Origin: Macrotrachela quadricornifera
Taxonomy: Eukaryota > Rotifera > Eurotatoria > Philodinida > Philodinidae
Direction: 5' to 3'
DNA: 64,000 bases
NCBI GenBank assembly: GCA_022393335.1
Contig: JAJEKB010020660.1
Span: 714,418 to 778,417 of the forward strand
The notes beneath the pieces were generated by a model that worked only from the letters and a program-made list of their open reading frames with translations, was not told the origin of the DNA and ran no database searches. The position numbers and the translations under genes are program-made. Within the stretch, counting starts at the first letter, position 1; every line of letters begins with the position of its first letter. Below are positions 12,130-24,661 of the stretch, in pieces.

Positions 12130-14285
12130 TAGTCATGAAGCATTTTCTTAAGCTACGCTGTAGAATTTTCAAAAATCATGATTTTTACATTCGAATTTTG
12201 ATTGTTGTCATCTATATTACATTTTGAAGAAAATCAAAATGATATTCTGAATTTGGCACTTTAAATTGTATTATATAGCATAAAGCTTAAAATATCTTTC
12301 AAAAGTTCTTTATGAATATTTTGTAGAAAAAACATTTTTTCTTATAGAAAGACTTTCATTTTGATAAATTTTTTTTTCGAGCAGTATACAATTATTTTTG
12401 TCTCAGAGAAAATCGAAAGTCTCATGTCTTCCTACTTAGGTTTGAGTTTTCCATGAAAAAAAATCACCATGTAATAAAGGAAATTAACTGAGAACCTTCG
12501 ACGTTGCTATGCTTGGCTTTGTGCGCCCTCTATAAACTTCCTCGTTTCGTTGGTTAACATACAATGACTAATAGTACCATCACGACGATTCTGAGAATAA
12601 ATATGTTGTTTTTGTAGTAAATACATTGACCTGGATTAGTATAAATGTATATCATAACATTACACTCCAATTTTGTTAAAGTTTCAGTAGTAAATGATTA
12701 ATATTCGATATTAAATTTTTCTCTTTCGAAATCATTATATTAAAACTAATCATTTAATAATCACTTTAATAAAATCAAAGTACAATGGCATATCAGTTAC
12801 TTCCTTGTTTCAATAATTCTCATAAAATATTTATTCGAATGTTTTTTTTTAACTGTTAATAACATTAATATTTTTCTTTGTTTAGTTCATACTAAGTACA
12901 GATTCTAATAATTTTTAGATAAAGATGGCGAGACCTCCAGTTGACATGCCAGAAACATATAATGAAGAAGAACCCAATCATATGATCTTCTGGCTCGATG
13001 TTAATATAGGTGACCCAAAAGAATATATACATTTAAAAGAGGCTTTTGGAAGCAACACTGATCCACGCTGTCAAACTTGGACTATGCTTACGGACAGAGA
13101 TTATGATAATCTTATTGCTGCGAACAGTGCTGTATCTGTAACATTTGAAGGTGTAAACTTTCTTTTGCAAGCGTTTACTAATGAAAAGGATTGTCTTCAA
13201 GCTTTTGACGAAAATCAAGACAAGCGTATTTTTTTCATTACTTCTGGATCAATGGGACGCACTGCTGTACCAAAAATTATTGAACAATATCGAAATATTT
13301 TCACCGACAAAATCATTGATAAATCATATCAATCAGTGTATGTTTTCTGTCATGATATCACATTGCATATGGACTGGGCGATGGATTATCTCGGATATAT
13401 TCAAATGTTTAACTTCGATTCAGAATTATTAGAACGCATGACACGAGATATTGCTGAATATTTTATTGAACGTGGTAAACGACTTCGTCAAGGTAATGAT
13501 TTTAAAGGTGCACTCCAACGTTTGGAATGGGCCAAGAAACTCTGGTATCAGCACGAGAAAATGACTCAAAATTTCAAAACAGATGCACCACAAATGGTGA
13601 GACAAAGTGAAGGATCAAAGAATATCGATAAACTGATTGCAGAAATCGAAGTATTGATATTGAAAGATTCGCCCGATGAGAACAATGATGATAATTGTCG
13701 ACCAAGTAAACAATGCGGTTGATTCCAATACAATTAATGCGATACTGTTTTGTTGTTGTTTAGTAATAGATCTTTTTATATGTAATGCTTACCGCTTTCA
13801 ATCTTCATATTCCATAGAGAAAAATAAACAAGCTGATAACATATTATCTTTCATAGATGAATAACTTATTTTCATTGAACTTTGAAACATATCAATGATA
13901 GAAATGCTTGAGAGTAGGAAATCATATTTTACAAAAACTAACAATAAAAAATTAATTATGACTTTTCAGTCATGCAACCTTGGTTATAGGGATCAATGTT
14001 TGGGAATGAAACTCGAAACTAGTATCTATACAGTATGATATAGTTCTCATACTGTAAATCGAAACTCATGGAAGCTAGAGTAAATATTTTTATGAAATCT
14101 GTTCTAGTGCAATTCAATGTCTTTTGAATTTTTGAAAAAATAGTTTGAATGAATACAATATGATGTAATTATTAAAACTGAAATGATTCTATATGATTTC
14201 GAAATCTGAAGATCATAATTTAATGAAACTCGATTGAATTGAATTTTTTCATAAGAACGATCAGAATGGTATAAGGTTAAAATTC
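12130..14285. repeat. Tandem segmental duplication, copy A
   Basis: About 2.15 kb, aligned by eye to 14335-16455. Matching landmarks include GATTTTTACATTCGAATTTTG-like sequence near 12180 and 14383, CGTTTCGTTGGTTAACATAC near 12545 and 14759, the genes at 12925 and 15142, and GTGCAATTCAATGTCTTTTG near 14108 and 16265. The repeat includes the promoter, gene and 3' flank. Copy A has a 3' piece (about 13970-14055) that is shorter in copy B. Confidence 0.85.
12925..13722 (+). CDS. Rossmann-like module protein, paralog A, 265 aa
   Basis: A single open exon of 265 codons. A splice acceptor (TAATTTTTAG) lies six bases before the ATG, implying an intron in the 5' UTR. An AATAAA lies at 13823. There is no signal peptide or membrane segment. 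The core has the pattern of a small alpha/beta domain: a first strand MIFWLDVNIGD (20-30), an acidic helix, KRIFFITSGSMGRTAVPKII (about 100-119) and SVYVFCHDI (about 137-145). It ends with a helical, charged C-terminus (IERGKRLRQGNDFKGALQR). From memory of the family, this resembles the N-terminal module that precedes ART or TPR segments in many bdelloid proteins; here nothing follows it. The catalytic role is unknown. It is paralogous to 15142-15948. Confidence 0.75.
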   Translation: MARPPVDMPETYNEEEPNHMIFWLDVNIGDPKEYIHLKEAFGSNTDPRCQTWTMLTDRDYDNLIAANSAVSVTFEGVNFLLQAFTNEKDCLQAFDENQDKRIFFITSGSMGRTAVPKIIEQYRNIFTDKIIDKSYQSVYVFCHDITLHMDWAMDYLGYIQMFNFDSELLERMTRDIAEYFIERGKRLRQGNDFKGALQRLEWAKKLWYQHEKMTQNFKTDAPQMVRQSEGSKNIDKLIAEIEVLILKDSPDENNDDNCRPSKQCG

Positions 14286-14334
14286 GAGTAACAGTATTCT
14301 ATTATCAAAAAAAAATGTTAGCTTACCATTAAAA

Positions 14335-16455
14335 AGTCATGAAGTATCTTTCAGGATAAACTGCAGGATTTTCAAAAATTATGATTTTTCTATTTGAATT
14401 TTGATTATTGTCATCCATATTACATTTTGGAGAAAACTAAAATGATATTCAAAATCAGCACTTTAAATTGCATTATATAGCATAAAATTCAAAACATCTT
14501 TTAGAAGTTCCTTATGGATATTTCGTAAAAAAAAATTTTTTCTTATAGAAAGGCTTTCATTTTGAAATATAATTTTTCAGAGCAGTATACAATCATTTTT
14601 GACGTAGGGAAAATCGTCTCCCAGGAAGAAAGTCTCATGTTCTCCTACCTAGGTTTAAGTTTCCGATGAAAAAAAAAACACGATGAAATAAAGGAAGTTA
14701 ACTGGAAACCTTTGACGTTGCTATGTTCGGCTATGTGCGCCATCTATAAATTTTTCTCGTTTCGTTGGTTAACATACAACGACTAATAGTACCATCACGA
14801 CGATTCTGAGGATAAATATATGTTGTTTTTGTAGTAAATACGTTGATCTGGATTATCATAAATGTATATTATAACATTACACTCCAATTTTGTTAAACTT
14901 TTAGTTGTAAATGATTAATATTCGATATTAAATTTTTCTCTTTCGAAATCATTATATTAAAACTAATTATTTGACAATAACTTTAATAAAATCAAAGTAC
15001 AATACCATAGCAGTTACTTCCGATTTTCAACAATTCTCATAAAATATTTATTCGAATGTTTTTTTTTAATTATTAACAATATTAATATTTTTCTTTGCTT
15101 AGTTCACACTAAGTAAAGATTCTAATAATTTCTAGATAAAGATGGCGAGACCTCCAGTTGACATGCCAGAAACATATAATGAAGAAGAACCCAATCATAT
15201 GATCTTCTGGCTCGATGCTACTATAGGTGATCCAAGTAGATATACACATTTAAAAAAGGCTTTTGGAAGCAACACTGATCCACGCTGTGAAACTTGGACT
15301 ATGCTTACTGACAAAGATTATGATGATATTGTAGCTACGAACAGTACTGTATCTGTAACATTTGAAGGTGTAAACTTTCTTTTGCAAGCGTTTACTAATG
15401 AAATGGATTGTCTTCAAGCTTTTGACGAAAATCAAGACAAGCGTATTTTTTTCATTACTTCTGGATCAATGGGACGCACTGCTGTACCAAAAATTATTGA
15501 GCAATATCGAAATACTTTCACCGATAAAATCACCAATACACCATATCTATCAGTGTATGTTTTCTGCCACGGTATCGATTTGCAAATGGACTGGGCGATG
15601 GATTATCTCGAGTATGTTCAAATGTTTAACTTCGATTCAGAATTGTTAGAACGCATGACACGAGATATTGCTCAATATTTTATTGAACGTGGTAAACGAC
15701 TTCGTCAAGGTAATGATTTTAAAGGTGCACTTCATCGTTTGGAATGGGCCAAGAGACTTTGGTATCAGTACGACAAAATGACTCAAAAGTTTGAAACAGA
15801 TGCACCACAAATGGTGAGAGAAAGTGAAGGATCAAAGATTATCGATAAACTGATTGCAGAAATCGAAGCATTGATACCGAAAGATTCGTCTGATGAGAAC
15901 AATGACAACAGTGATGATGATTGTCGACCAAGTGAACCATGCAGTTGATTCCAATATAATTAATGCGATACTGTTTTGTTGTTGTTTAGTAACAGATCTT
16001 TTTATATATAATGCTTACCGCTTTCAATCTTCATATTCCATAGAGAAAAATAAACAAGCTGATAACATATTATCTTTCATAGATGAATAACTTATTTTCA
16101 TTGAACTTTGAAATGCATTAATGGATCAATGATAGAAATGCTTGAGAGTAAGAAATGATATCTTACAAAAACTAATAATAAAAAATTAGTTATGCTTCTC
16201 GAGTCCTTACTTTAAATCAAAACTCATCGAAGCTAGAGTAAATATTCTTATGAAATCTGTTCTGGTGCAATTCAATGTCTTTTGAATTTTTGAAAAAATA
16301 GTTTGAATGAATACAATATGATCCAATTATTAAAACTGAAATGATTCTATATGATTTCTTCTAGTCTAATGGATTTCGAAATCTGCAGATCAGAATTTAA
16401 TGAAATTCGATTAAATTGAATTTTTTTCATAAGAACGATGAGAATGGTATATGGT
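14335..16455. repeat. Tandem segmental duplication, copy B
   Basis: Direct copy of 12130-14285, offset about 2.2 kb, including the upstream region, gene and 3' flank. Noncoding parts remain easily aligned with scattered substitutions and small indels. Confidence 0.85.
15142..15948 (+). CDS. Rossmann-like module protein, paralog B, 268 aa
   Basis: Paralog of 12925-13722 with about 85% identical residues by eye. The first 25 residues and the SGSMGRTAVPKIIEQYRN segment are unchanged. Differences cluster at the surface-like stretches 26-34, 61-68, 130-145 and the C-terminus. Copy B has a slightly longer acidic tail (DENNDNSDDD), the only length change in the protein. The 5' UTR acceptor (TAATTTCTAG, just before ATAAAGATG) and the downstream AATAAA (16049) are kept. 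There are no disabling mutations, so both copies look functional and under constraint. The function is unknown. Confidence 0.75.
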   Translation: MARPPVDMPETYNEEEPNHMIFWLDATIGDPSRYTHLKKAFGSNTDPRCETWTMLTDKDYDDIVATNSTVSVTFEGVNFLLQAFTNEMDCLQAFDENQDKRIFFITSGSMGRTAVPKIIEQYRNTFTDKITNTPYLSVYVFCHGIDLQMDWAMDYLEYVQMFNFDSELLERMTRDIAQYFIERGKRLRQGNDFKGALHRLEWAKRLWYQYDKMTQKFETDAPQMVRESEGSKIIDKLIAEIEALIPKDSSDENNDNSDDDCRPSEPCS

Positions 16456-17629
16456 TAAAGATAGCAAATCTTTTTTTTGCATCGACAATTTGCTTTAAAT
16501 TTACTGAAAATTAAAGTTTTCATAAAATGTACATATACTTTTCGTAGGAAAATAATAAATATAAGATTTAAGTTAAAATTTTGTAACTTCTTTTTCACTT
16601 GAATTATTTTGGAAATTTTTCAAACACTTCTATAAATATTAAATTTCCACTATCGTTTATAAATAATTGAGTATTATGTATTTTACAAAGATTAAAAACG
16701 ATTACGATTAGTTGTATCAATATATTCAATTCAGAATAGAAGCAACATTAGAGCTTTTAATAGGTTGAGTCTAGCCCATAGGCCATTTATGTAAAAAGAA
16801 TTCGAAAAACTTCCATTTCCATTATTTTGTTTTTGATTAAAAATCAGTTAAAATGCCACTAGTTTTATCTAATTTTAAACAGATTATCCGATTGATTTTT
16901 TGAACAATCTTATTCAATAGATAGAAAGTATAATATTCAATAGATCAATTTTTGACACATATACTACACTTTGAGATTACATATTTTCATTGATTAAAAT
17001 TAATTAAATTCTACTAATCGATAATAAAAATGAGTTCAAGTCCAAAGATCATATAAAATTGATCAAAAATTAAGTAATTTGTTTAAAATTAGTTTACATT
17101 AGTATCATTTTAATCAAGTTTTAATTCCTACTTTTTACATAGAGCACCAGTTTCATCTCCTAAACGCAAGATAGTCTAGGAATAGAACCTTAAGTAAAAC
17201 ACAAGAATTCTATAGAAGCGTTATGTTGTATCGCTTTAAAATATCTTCCTTTAACATATCGCATATGCTTTTTTGTTGTTGCTGATTCAAACATTTCTGC
17301 AATGAAAAGTGAATAAGTATACAACGAAAATAGACAAAATTCGATTAACTTCAGCATGTCGCTAATCTAGTTTGTCCATTGAAATTTATCAATCTTATAT
17401 CAACATGTAGATATTTTATATGACAAATTATTAATATCAACTTGTTTTTATCCAACAAAATGTCTTTTATTTTCAATCTTTCTATTTGTAAACAAAATGT
17501 AATAACATTTATGTAATAAAAGAGTGCCAATGATAGTAAATGTCAAAATTTGGTTGGCTCATTAGAAGCTCGAATCGATACAGAAAAGCTTTTGTCATAG
17601 ATGTTGCCTTCTAATATTTCTTAAAAGAA
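16456..17629. other. Intergenic, AT-rich
   Basis: No gene, RNA or clear repeat is recognised between the two segmental duplications. Confidence 0.5.
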
Positions 17630-20527
17630 AGTATATATCTATACAAATAGACATATTATTTAATAAAATCTACTAAATTAGTTATGTAAAAGAAAGAGTT
17701 AATCTAAACTTTATTTATAAATTTAATAAATGAATATTAAAATAAGGTAAATCTCCCTAGAATAGAAAACCACATCTGAGATTAAAACTTTCCGAGAAAA
17801 ATGAGTGTCAATTCTATGCAAAATTACTGATAACACTGATCTCAATAGATGTCTACTTCGAAATTTATAGCTTGCAAACTAAAAGCTTTCATCGGTCATC
17901 TATTCCATATAAAATATGAGTAATAATATAAATAGTTTCTGAGAAAAAATGAGTCTGTTATTAATTAAATCATTTCTCTTCAATTTTCAAAAGTTAATGA
18001 ACATTTTTACTTAAAAATTTCTAAGAGTAGAGTCTAATAGATCGTGTGATTCAGTGTTAATGAAATTTTTGTAGAACTTTGTAATGAAACCGGTTATTGT
18101 ATGAACTATTTTGGCTTTACTTATGCATATTTAGAAGAAGATTGAGCTAACCAGTCGAATTGACAATTTATGTAATTAGAACCATCTGCTTCTTTTTTAC
18201 TTTTTCTGTCTAAAAGTTCTCAAATGCATTGCGCTTTTTATTCTTTTATTGACAATATAAAATAAATACTCCTACTTATCTATGTTGCATTTAGAAAAGC
18301 ATATGATATTAGTATGTATTTAACAAAATGTTTTATGACTTTAGTAAAACTAATAATGGCTAAACTTAATAATAACATATGATGCAAAAGTAATTTGACA
18401 AAATGTTAACTGAAAGGAAATTTTTCTTCTCTTTCGAATAGTGTATATTTTTTATTTATCATAAATTTTTAAATAAAATTAGCTGAAGAAGAAAGAGAAA
18501 GACTCCTCCAATAACTTTGCAATGTTTATAAAAATTAGTCAAAAATATCAGTAGATGATAGTTAAGCATTAATAATTGTCGTTTTACAAACTGCTTTTAA
18601 CGAGTTTATAAAAGTGAAAGTAATCATTAAGTACACGAAAATCAAATTAGTTTGTTTCTGACAAGATGTTTTTTGCCTAATTAATATAAGAATTCTAAAT
18701 TTTTTGCATGAGTCTTTCTCTTTCTTTTTCGTCTAATTTTTATTTAAGAATATTTGACAGATATAATACAAACATTGTTCGAAAAAGAAGAAAAAGCTCT
18801 ATCTTTTGGTTAAAAAAATTTTCTTTCATCATCGTTCTATCAAAGTGAAATAGGGATTAACATTTTGTCCAATTACTTTTGCATCGTATGTTAGATCAAT
18901 ACGTAAATATTGATAGGATTCATTGAGAAAGACATAAAGGTGAATAGATACTTCAATAAAATTCAGTTAATTATGATAAAAATATGACATTTATTTTAGA
19001 AAGAGTTTAGCAGTTAATGGAGACATTTATCTTTTTACTGATCATTTTAATGTGAATTCTATCAATACAATTAAATCAATCTTATTTATCGATATCTTGA
19101 TTATTGTGCTCCACTAATAAATATCAATAAATATTATTTAAATAAGCTATATACAACAGAGATGTCTACAGGGTACATGTTTTTGCCCTATCCTGTCCTG
19201 TCCTGCTCTAGAGTACAGGACAGGGTAGGACGCTCTGCAAATGAAAAGAGTATTATAAGACCTATATTTAAATCAGAACACTGAGTACTTTGGTCAGTCA
19301 TTATTCAAGGTCTTTCTCAAAAAAGTCCCTTTTCACCAAAGTCGTGAAAATTAAGATAAATATATGGAAAGATAGTTTATCTTCGGCGATCTTAGTTCAT
19401 CTCGTCTTGAATAATATTCTTTTTTCTAAAAAGAAACAAAAAATGTTTTACGTTTTTTCTCGATTTATGACTTTTGGATCTTCTGATAAGGAATTCTCGG
19501 AGGATCTTTAATAGATATATATAATTTTTTTTTCTACTTGAAGAGTCACGTCGAGGTGCATAGCACCATAGAGTGCTTTTTTAAATTAAACTTTGTTTTT
19601 ACTGTACATACAGATACTTATGCAATTGGATATGAATATTTGATGCCTTCTTTAAGTGATTGAACTGTGAGCCCTTTTCTCCGCTAACAAACCAACAATT
19701 TAAACAAAAGGACTTTGTGATCTCTTACATGTTGACATGGTCTTTCTAACAAAAAAAAAACACATGTGTCGTGGTCTTAACTATGAAATTTGTCCAAAAT
19801 GAGCTGTTTTTGGTCTTTGTTTGGTTCATATTTCTGTCAAACGTTATATGATCGAATTAGGAATTCTATCATACCCCCGCACTGCAGCTCCAACATATGC
19901 TTTCAATCTCATCCTATTTGAACGCATCAAAGCTGCAATCGGTTTATGAGGGGCGGTCCAAATATACAAAATTTTATTTTTCTCTTTGTATTAGTTGTTG
20001 CAGTTGGTTAAATGTATGTGATGAAGTGACAACAAAAGTAGAAGTACTTGAGAAACATCAAATAAAAATCTCATTTCTATCAACAGAAAAAAATGAAGAG
20101 ATATCAAAATGTAAATCAGTAAATGGTGATGATGATCGTATAATTTATTTTTATTTGGCACGCTGAAGTAACAAGGAAACGACCAATAATTACAAGAATA
20201 TATTTATTCTTATAATTCCACTATTCTTTGCTCTTTGTCTTTTTGTACGACTTTTATTAAACTTTACAATCAAAACATGAGCATATTAGTCTTATTTACT
20301 AGTTGATAACATCTCCTTATAGTCGCACTCTTTCTCCATGTTTTAGAATTAAATCAGAACGGTCATATCTCCAAATAGAATTAGTAGGTGGAATTTTACA
20401 AGACTTGTTTTATTTATATAAGCAGTTAATTATGAAGAGATAGCTAGATTAAAATAGTACAAAGTAAAATTAGAGAAAAACGTTGTCAATTCAATTGCGA
20501 ATGTTCGTAAAATAATCTTTGATGTCT

Positions 20528-23500
20528 TCAACGAATCATTATTGCCAAAATACCACCAAATAGATTGATGATAACAGCCACTATTGCTAATATTGCTCCC
20601 ACACTTACAGATTCCTTCACCGGCAACACATTGGCAGATGTAGTAAAAGCAAGGCCTACTGCAAGACCAATAACACCCGTTATAAAAGAACCCAATGTAA
20701 GGATTTTGCCTATTAAAATAAAGTTCTGATTCTGATTCGTACTCTGTAATATACATGCGATGAGGCATATTACCGAGGCTGCTGATGTAAGACAAGCGAT
20801 AGTGATGAATACTCGACCTGTCATCATTTTCTGACATAGAGCAGATATTTGTCCCTCTGACGATGGACACGATGATGCAAATCTGTGACATTCCTTGTAT
20901 CCCTCGTATGATGCACACAAGCTCCATAGTCCAATTGTGATTTTTATTGAATCAGATTCTTTTATTTGATTAATTGGTAAGTTCATCTGTGCTAGAAGCT
21001 TGTGTATTTCATCAATTACTGCCGAACCAAACTGCGCCAAACTCAGTTCTTCTGAAACCCTAAAAATAAATACTAATATGTTATTCGAAACACTTGTTGT
21101 TTTATGAAACAGTAATGACGTGAACGGAAAAATCGATGTAACAAAAGTATCAGTATCTATATAATGGATAATCTATCTATTTTTCTCCTATCATTTCAGA
21201 ACGAGGATAATAATACAAATAGCTTTGCATCACAACTATAACATTTACTTATACTGAAAGCTTAGAATAAACTAGCGGTAGTACCCGGCGTTGCTTGGAA
21301 AATCTCTATGCTGAAAATTTAGCATGTCAGAAAACGACAGAAGACATATAGAGGGTTTGCTTGTGACCTTTTCATCTATTATTATTGCATGTCCCGCCGT
21401 GCATATACTTACGACCATTCTTAAATTGGATAATTGAGCAAATAGAGTGAGGTGTGAGTGTCTTTCACTTAACTCATGACTATCGTCAAACTTTATACTG
21501 ACACCCAATGCACAAAAAAGTGACAGTAAGAGGTGAATATTCTAACAATGGTGGTAGATGTTCTGAAGCTTCTGAAAGATTCGTAAAATTGGAACGCATC
21601 ATCACTTGTGTGAAATTTCACCCTAATCCTCCCGCTGGTTATCCTTATCCCTCTCGATCCTCCTCGAGACCTAAGAGTATGTTATGAAAAGCTTGACACC
21701 GCTAGCCCATACGGTGTCCGAATGTATAAAAAACAGAAAAAAAGACACAATTTCTTCTTTTTATATATAGATTATGAGTTATGAGAAATGGAATTTTATC
21801 TCACTTATTGTCTTTTTCATTCTATGGATATTTTCATTCATATAGTTGTTCTTCAGTTTACACATTCTGTCAGTCTTTTTCGAACATCCTAAAATGTTCT
21901 GTGTGCAATGGCAAAAAGTGTAGGTTTTTATATATTTTTGTTCTTAAATTATTGAGAAAACAATCATATGCACAAATTCTCTGGAAAAGACATTTACTGT
22001 AGTAAATCTAACAATACGAGGGGGCAAACACCTTCTCAGGTGAAAATCTTGGGTTGAAAACGATTCTATGACTTTTTTCTGGTTGAAAGGGTATTCTGTG
22101 CAAAATTTCTTTGCATTTTCCCGTACTGTGCCCAAATGAATAGCGAACAGACAAACATTCTTCTTCATATATATAGATTAGAAACCTTTGATTTTCATAT
22201 TTAGACCAAAGAATTATCAATACGAAATGATTAAGTTCAGAATCATAACAAATTCGTTAAATTTCCGGAAAATTGACGCAAATTTCATTCCGATATGACT
22301 TGCATGAAATTTCGACCAGACATCCCCTCCCTACTCTTGTCAATGGTGACAGCACTCTCCAAAACCACCACTGGACCCAGGAAAGCACTATGGAAAGTTT
22401 TATAATGTTAGCTATTACAGCACTATCTGGGTGAGATTTCACCCACACCCAACACCCCGATGACCAAGCAACATCACATACAATATTGGATCAAATTGTA
22501 ACTTAAACTTAACTATAGTTTGGAAATGAAATACATAGCGTAAGGAAAATATTGTGCTGAGAAAGTCTCAAAACTTGATATTCTAAGAAAAAAAACCAAA
22601 TTGTCTTCAAAGTATTTTGAAAGACTAGAAATGTTCATTGCGGTTGCCACAGTGGTATTGAAAAACATCTTTCGAAAACTCTTGTCATTATTATCATAAG
22701 ACTAACATTGTTACAATTCATTCATGAGTTTTATTTAGACTCTATGTCTTACATCTGTGGACATCTAAATTATAGACAAATTCATGCAATTTCGTGATAT
22801 TTTCATGAAACGGATCTGCCACTGTCGAGTCATTATCACGATAGTACTTTAAAAAATCTTCTTTACCATATCAGTTCCAAAAAAATTATCGCTACCTGCC
22901 ACCAGGGTAGCAGTATGATGGACATTTCTGTAAGAGCCGTACAAGATTACAGTTACATACAATAGAGTCATTGAAATTTTTTATTTAAAATGTCTGTGAT
23001 AAATATCTAATAACTTCTGACCACTCTCATTTTTATCATCAGCAGAGATGAACTACTTCTGTGATGTCAACTCCATTTTCGCTATCGTTTCTGGCGTTCT
23101 GTTCCAACTGCAACTAAGGTTTTTCAAATTCTGCTCGAATAGTAACTGTCAAGAACCATGCCATACTCAATCTTATATTAAAAATTTGAATTCTTTTAAT
23201 ATTGATGTTCCATTATTAATTTTTTCTATTTTTTCCTGAACAAGATATCAAATCGACAAGAGTTGAATTGGAATTGATAAAATCCATTAACTCTAACTCT
23301 ACTCGAATCCCCATTAAAAAAATACCGACTTCGAATTGGAATTGCCCATTTCTGAATCATCATAATTTTTGGTCAATATCAGGAATACTTTTTTCACTAT
23401 TATTAAATAGGTCAAAAAATGATATATGACCTAGAATCTCTATTCAATGTAGCGAAGACCTTTTTCAAAAAGTTGCAAGATCTACATACTTAGAAAATAA

Positions 23501-23627
23501 TAATTACGTATGAAACATATCAAATTACATACCACGATGGTAGAGCATTGCTCACAATCAATAAAATGCAAGTCACAGTCATAACACTGCAACTAGCAAG
23601 TGTTAGTGTTCGTTTATCTAAAGCCAT
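20528..23627 (-). CDS. Claudin/PMP22-like four-TM protein, copy 1, 208 aa
   Basis: Two exons on the minus strand: 23533-23627 (ATG and first membrane helix) and 20528-21059, joined across a 2.47 kb intron with GTATGT donor and TTTTTAG acceptor. The total is 627 bases in phase. The protein has four hydrophobic segments, about residues 8-31, 106-130, 142-168 and 178-206. The joined codon is Trp32, followed by GLW-S-L-C and a second Cys ten residues on. This W...GLW..C...C pattern in the first extracellular loop is the claudin/PMP22/EMP signature. The predicted role is membrane or cell-contact organisation. The C-terminus is short, with no PDZ motif. Without the first exon the protein would lack TM1, which supports the two-exon model. 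Confidence 0.85.
21272..21771 (-). mobile_element. Helitron-like non-autonomous element
   Basis: Read on the minus strand it begins TCTATATATAAAAAG (from 21771) and ends CGGGTACTACCGCTAG (to 21272). It is flanked by A on the 5' side and T on the 3' side. TC start, CTAG end, a short GC hairpin before the end and A/T insertion without duplication are Helitron features. It lies in the intron of claudin-like copy 1 and is absent from copy 2, which gives an empty site. There is no Rep/helicase coding. Confidence 0.7.
22000..22465 (-). mobile_element. Second Helitron-like fragment
   Basis: TCTATATATATGAAG starts at 22177 on the minus strand, the same 5' end as the element at 21272-21771. The sequence on either side (about 22000-22465) is also missing from the paralogous intron, so the whole block arrived in copy 1. 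I could not find a CTAG end for it, so it is probably truncated or chimeric. Confidence 0.4.
23043..23354. mobile_element. Intronic hAT-type MITE (copy 1)
   Basis: The left end CAGAGATGAACTAC and right end GGAATTGCCCATTTCTG match hAT-type termini. The flanks TATCATCA and AATCATCA are an imperfect 8-base duplication. The interior has decayed AACTC/GAATTG repeats like the element at 488-993. An orthologous copy sits at the same place in the paralogous intron (29667-29957). Confidence 0.65.
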
Positions 23628-24661
23628 TCGTTTTACTTTTTAGATCTCAAATGCTTGCCTTGCTCTTTTCTCTATATACCTGTTAAATACTTGCGGAAAA
23701 AAATATTTATTTTTCTCTTATCTTTATCAATAAAATAATTACTGATGTTATTAAAAAATTCTATTGTATGTCAAGTTGCTATCGAATAAAAAAAATCTGA
23801 AGGCATGTCTTTGATAATAAAATATCACTTTCATAATAACAAACAGGAAGAACTATATACTTTTAGTATTTTTTTATGCTGTATTACGTCTTTCTCCAGT
23901 ATTAGTAGAGAGATGAAAGAATTGAGAACACCAAAAAGATATAATATATCATGATAATAAATTCAATGGACTGTTGTCATATTCTGCAAATAAATCGATA
24001 ACAAGATTTTTTCATCATATTTATTAGAAAAACATTCACAGAATATTATATTACATGTTTTTCTCTGTTTTATCAAGAAATGACTGAATTAATAGAGTAT
24101 AGAACTGTTAAATGCATTCTATTTTTTCTCTTCTTTTCATTTTATTATCATGAAAACTAGATCCAATATCATTTGCCATATACAAAAAACTATTATTAAA
24201 AAAATACAATTCATTTTATTATATTTTATATTTAGTTTTAGAAATTGATGAGACAAGAAATTTTGTACAAAACATACTCTCGAACTTCTTCTTATTGACT
24301 TATAATCCATAGTACAAAAAATTATCATTTTAATCATTTTTATAGAAATCAGATACTGATTAAAAGATCAGATGCTTTGCTTCAAAATTATTTTAAAAAT
24401 ATAAAATTTGGAGTTTCAGTCTAATGATTTCTGAATTTATTTTGATTGTTTACAAGTACTTTTTGCACAAGTTAATTGACTATGATAATATATAAGCGCA
24501 AGATCTTCTGTTATTCTACAAATGTTGAAAAATATTTTAGTAATGTGATATTACTGGAAATACAATGAAGTTTTATTATAATTTTATTTATACAACCAAT
24601 TTAGTCATGCTCGAAATGAAGACAGAATTCGACGTTTCGTTCCTTAATCTTTTTTTATTTA

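Larger units (their letters stand above)
17630..24600. repeat. Segmental duplication copy 1 (claudin-like locus)
   Basis: Aligns in direct orientation with 25651-31000. Shared anchors include TATCTATACAAATAGACATA at the left end, ATTTTGGCTTTACTTATGCA near 18109 and 26126, the two-exon gene, an intronic hAT MITE and AATGTGATATTACTG at the right end. Copy 1 alone carries extra sequence at about 19080-20425 and 21272-22465 (Helitron-like) and a small one near 18660-18800. Inside 19080-20425 I see a short GC-rich hairpin (CCTATCCTGTCCTGT with its complement, 19188-19232) and an open frame at 19897-20166 with no recognised features. Confidence 0.85.

Noticed and set aside
19897..20166. Plus-strand frame of 89 codons with an ATG
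   Set aside because: It lies in the copy-1-specific insertion, with no signal, membrane segment or motif; chance is as likely as a gene.
20430..20927. Minus-strand open frame of 165 codons overlapping claudin-like copy 1
   Set aside because: It is the wrong frame of the conserved claudin-like exon and is not kept open in the paralog.
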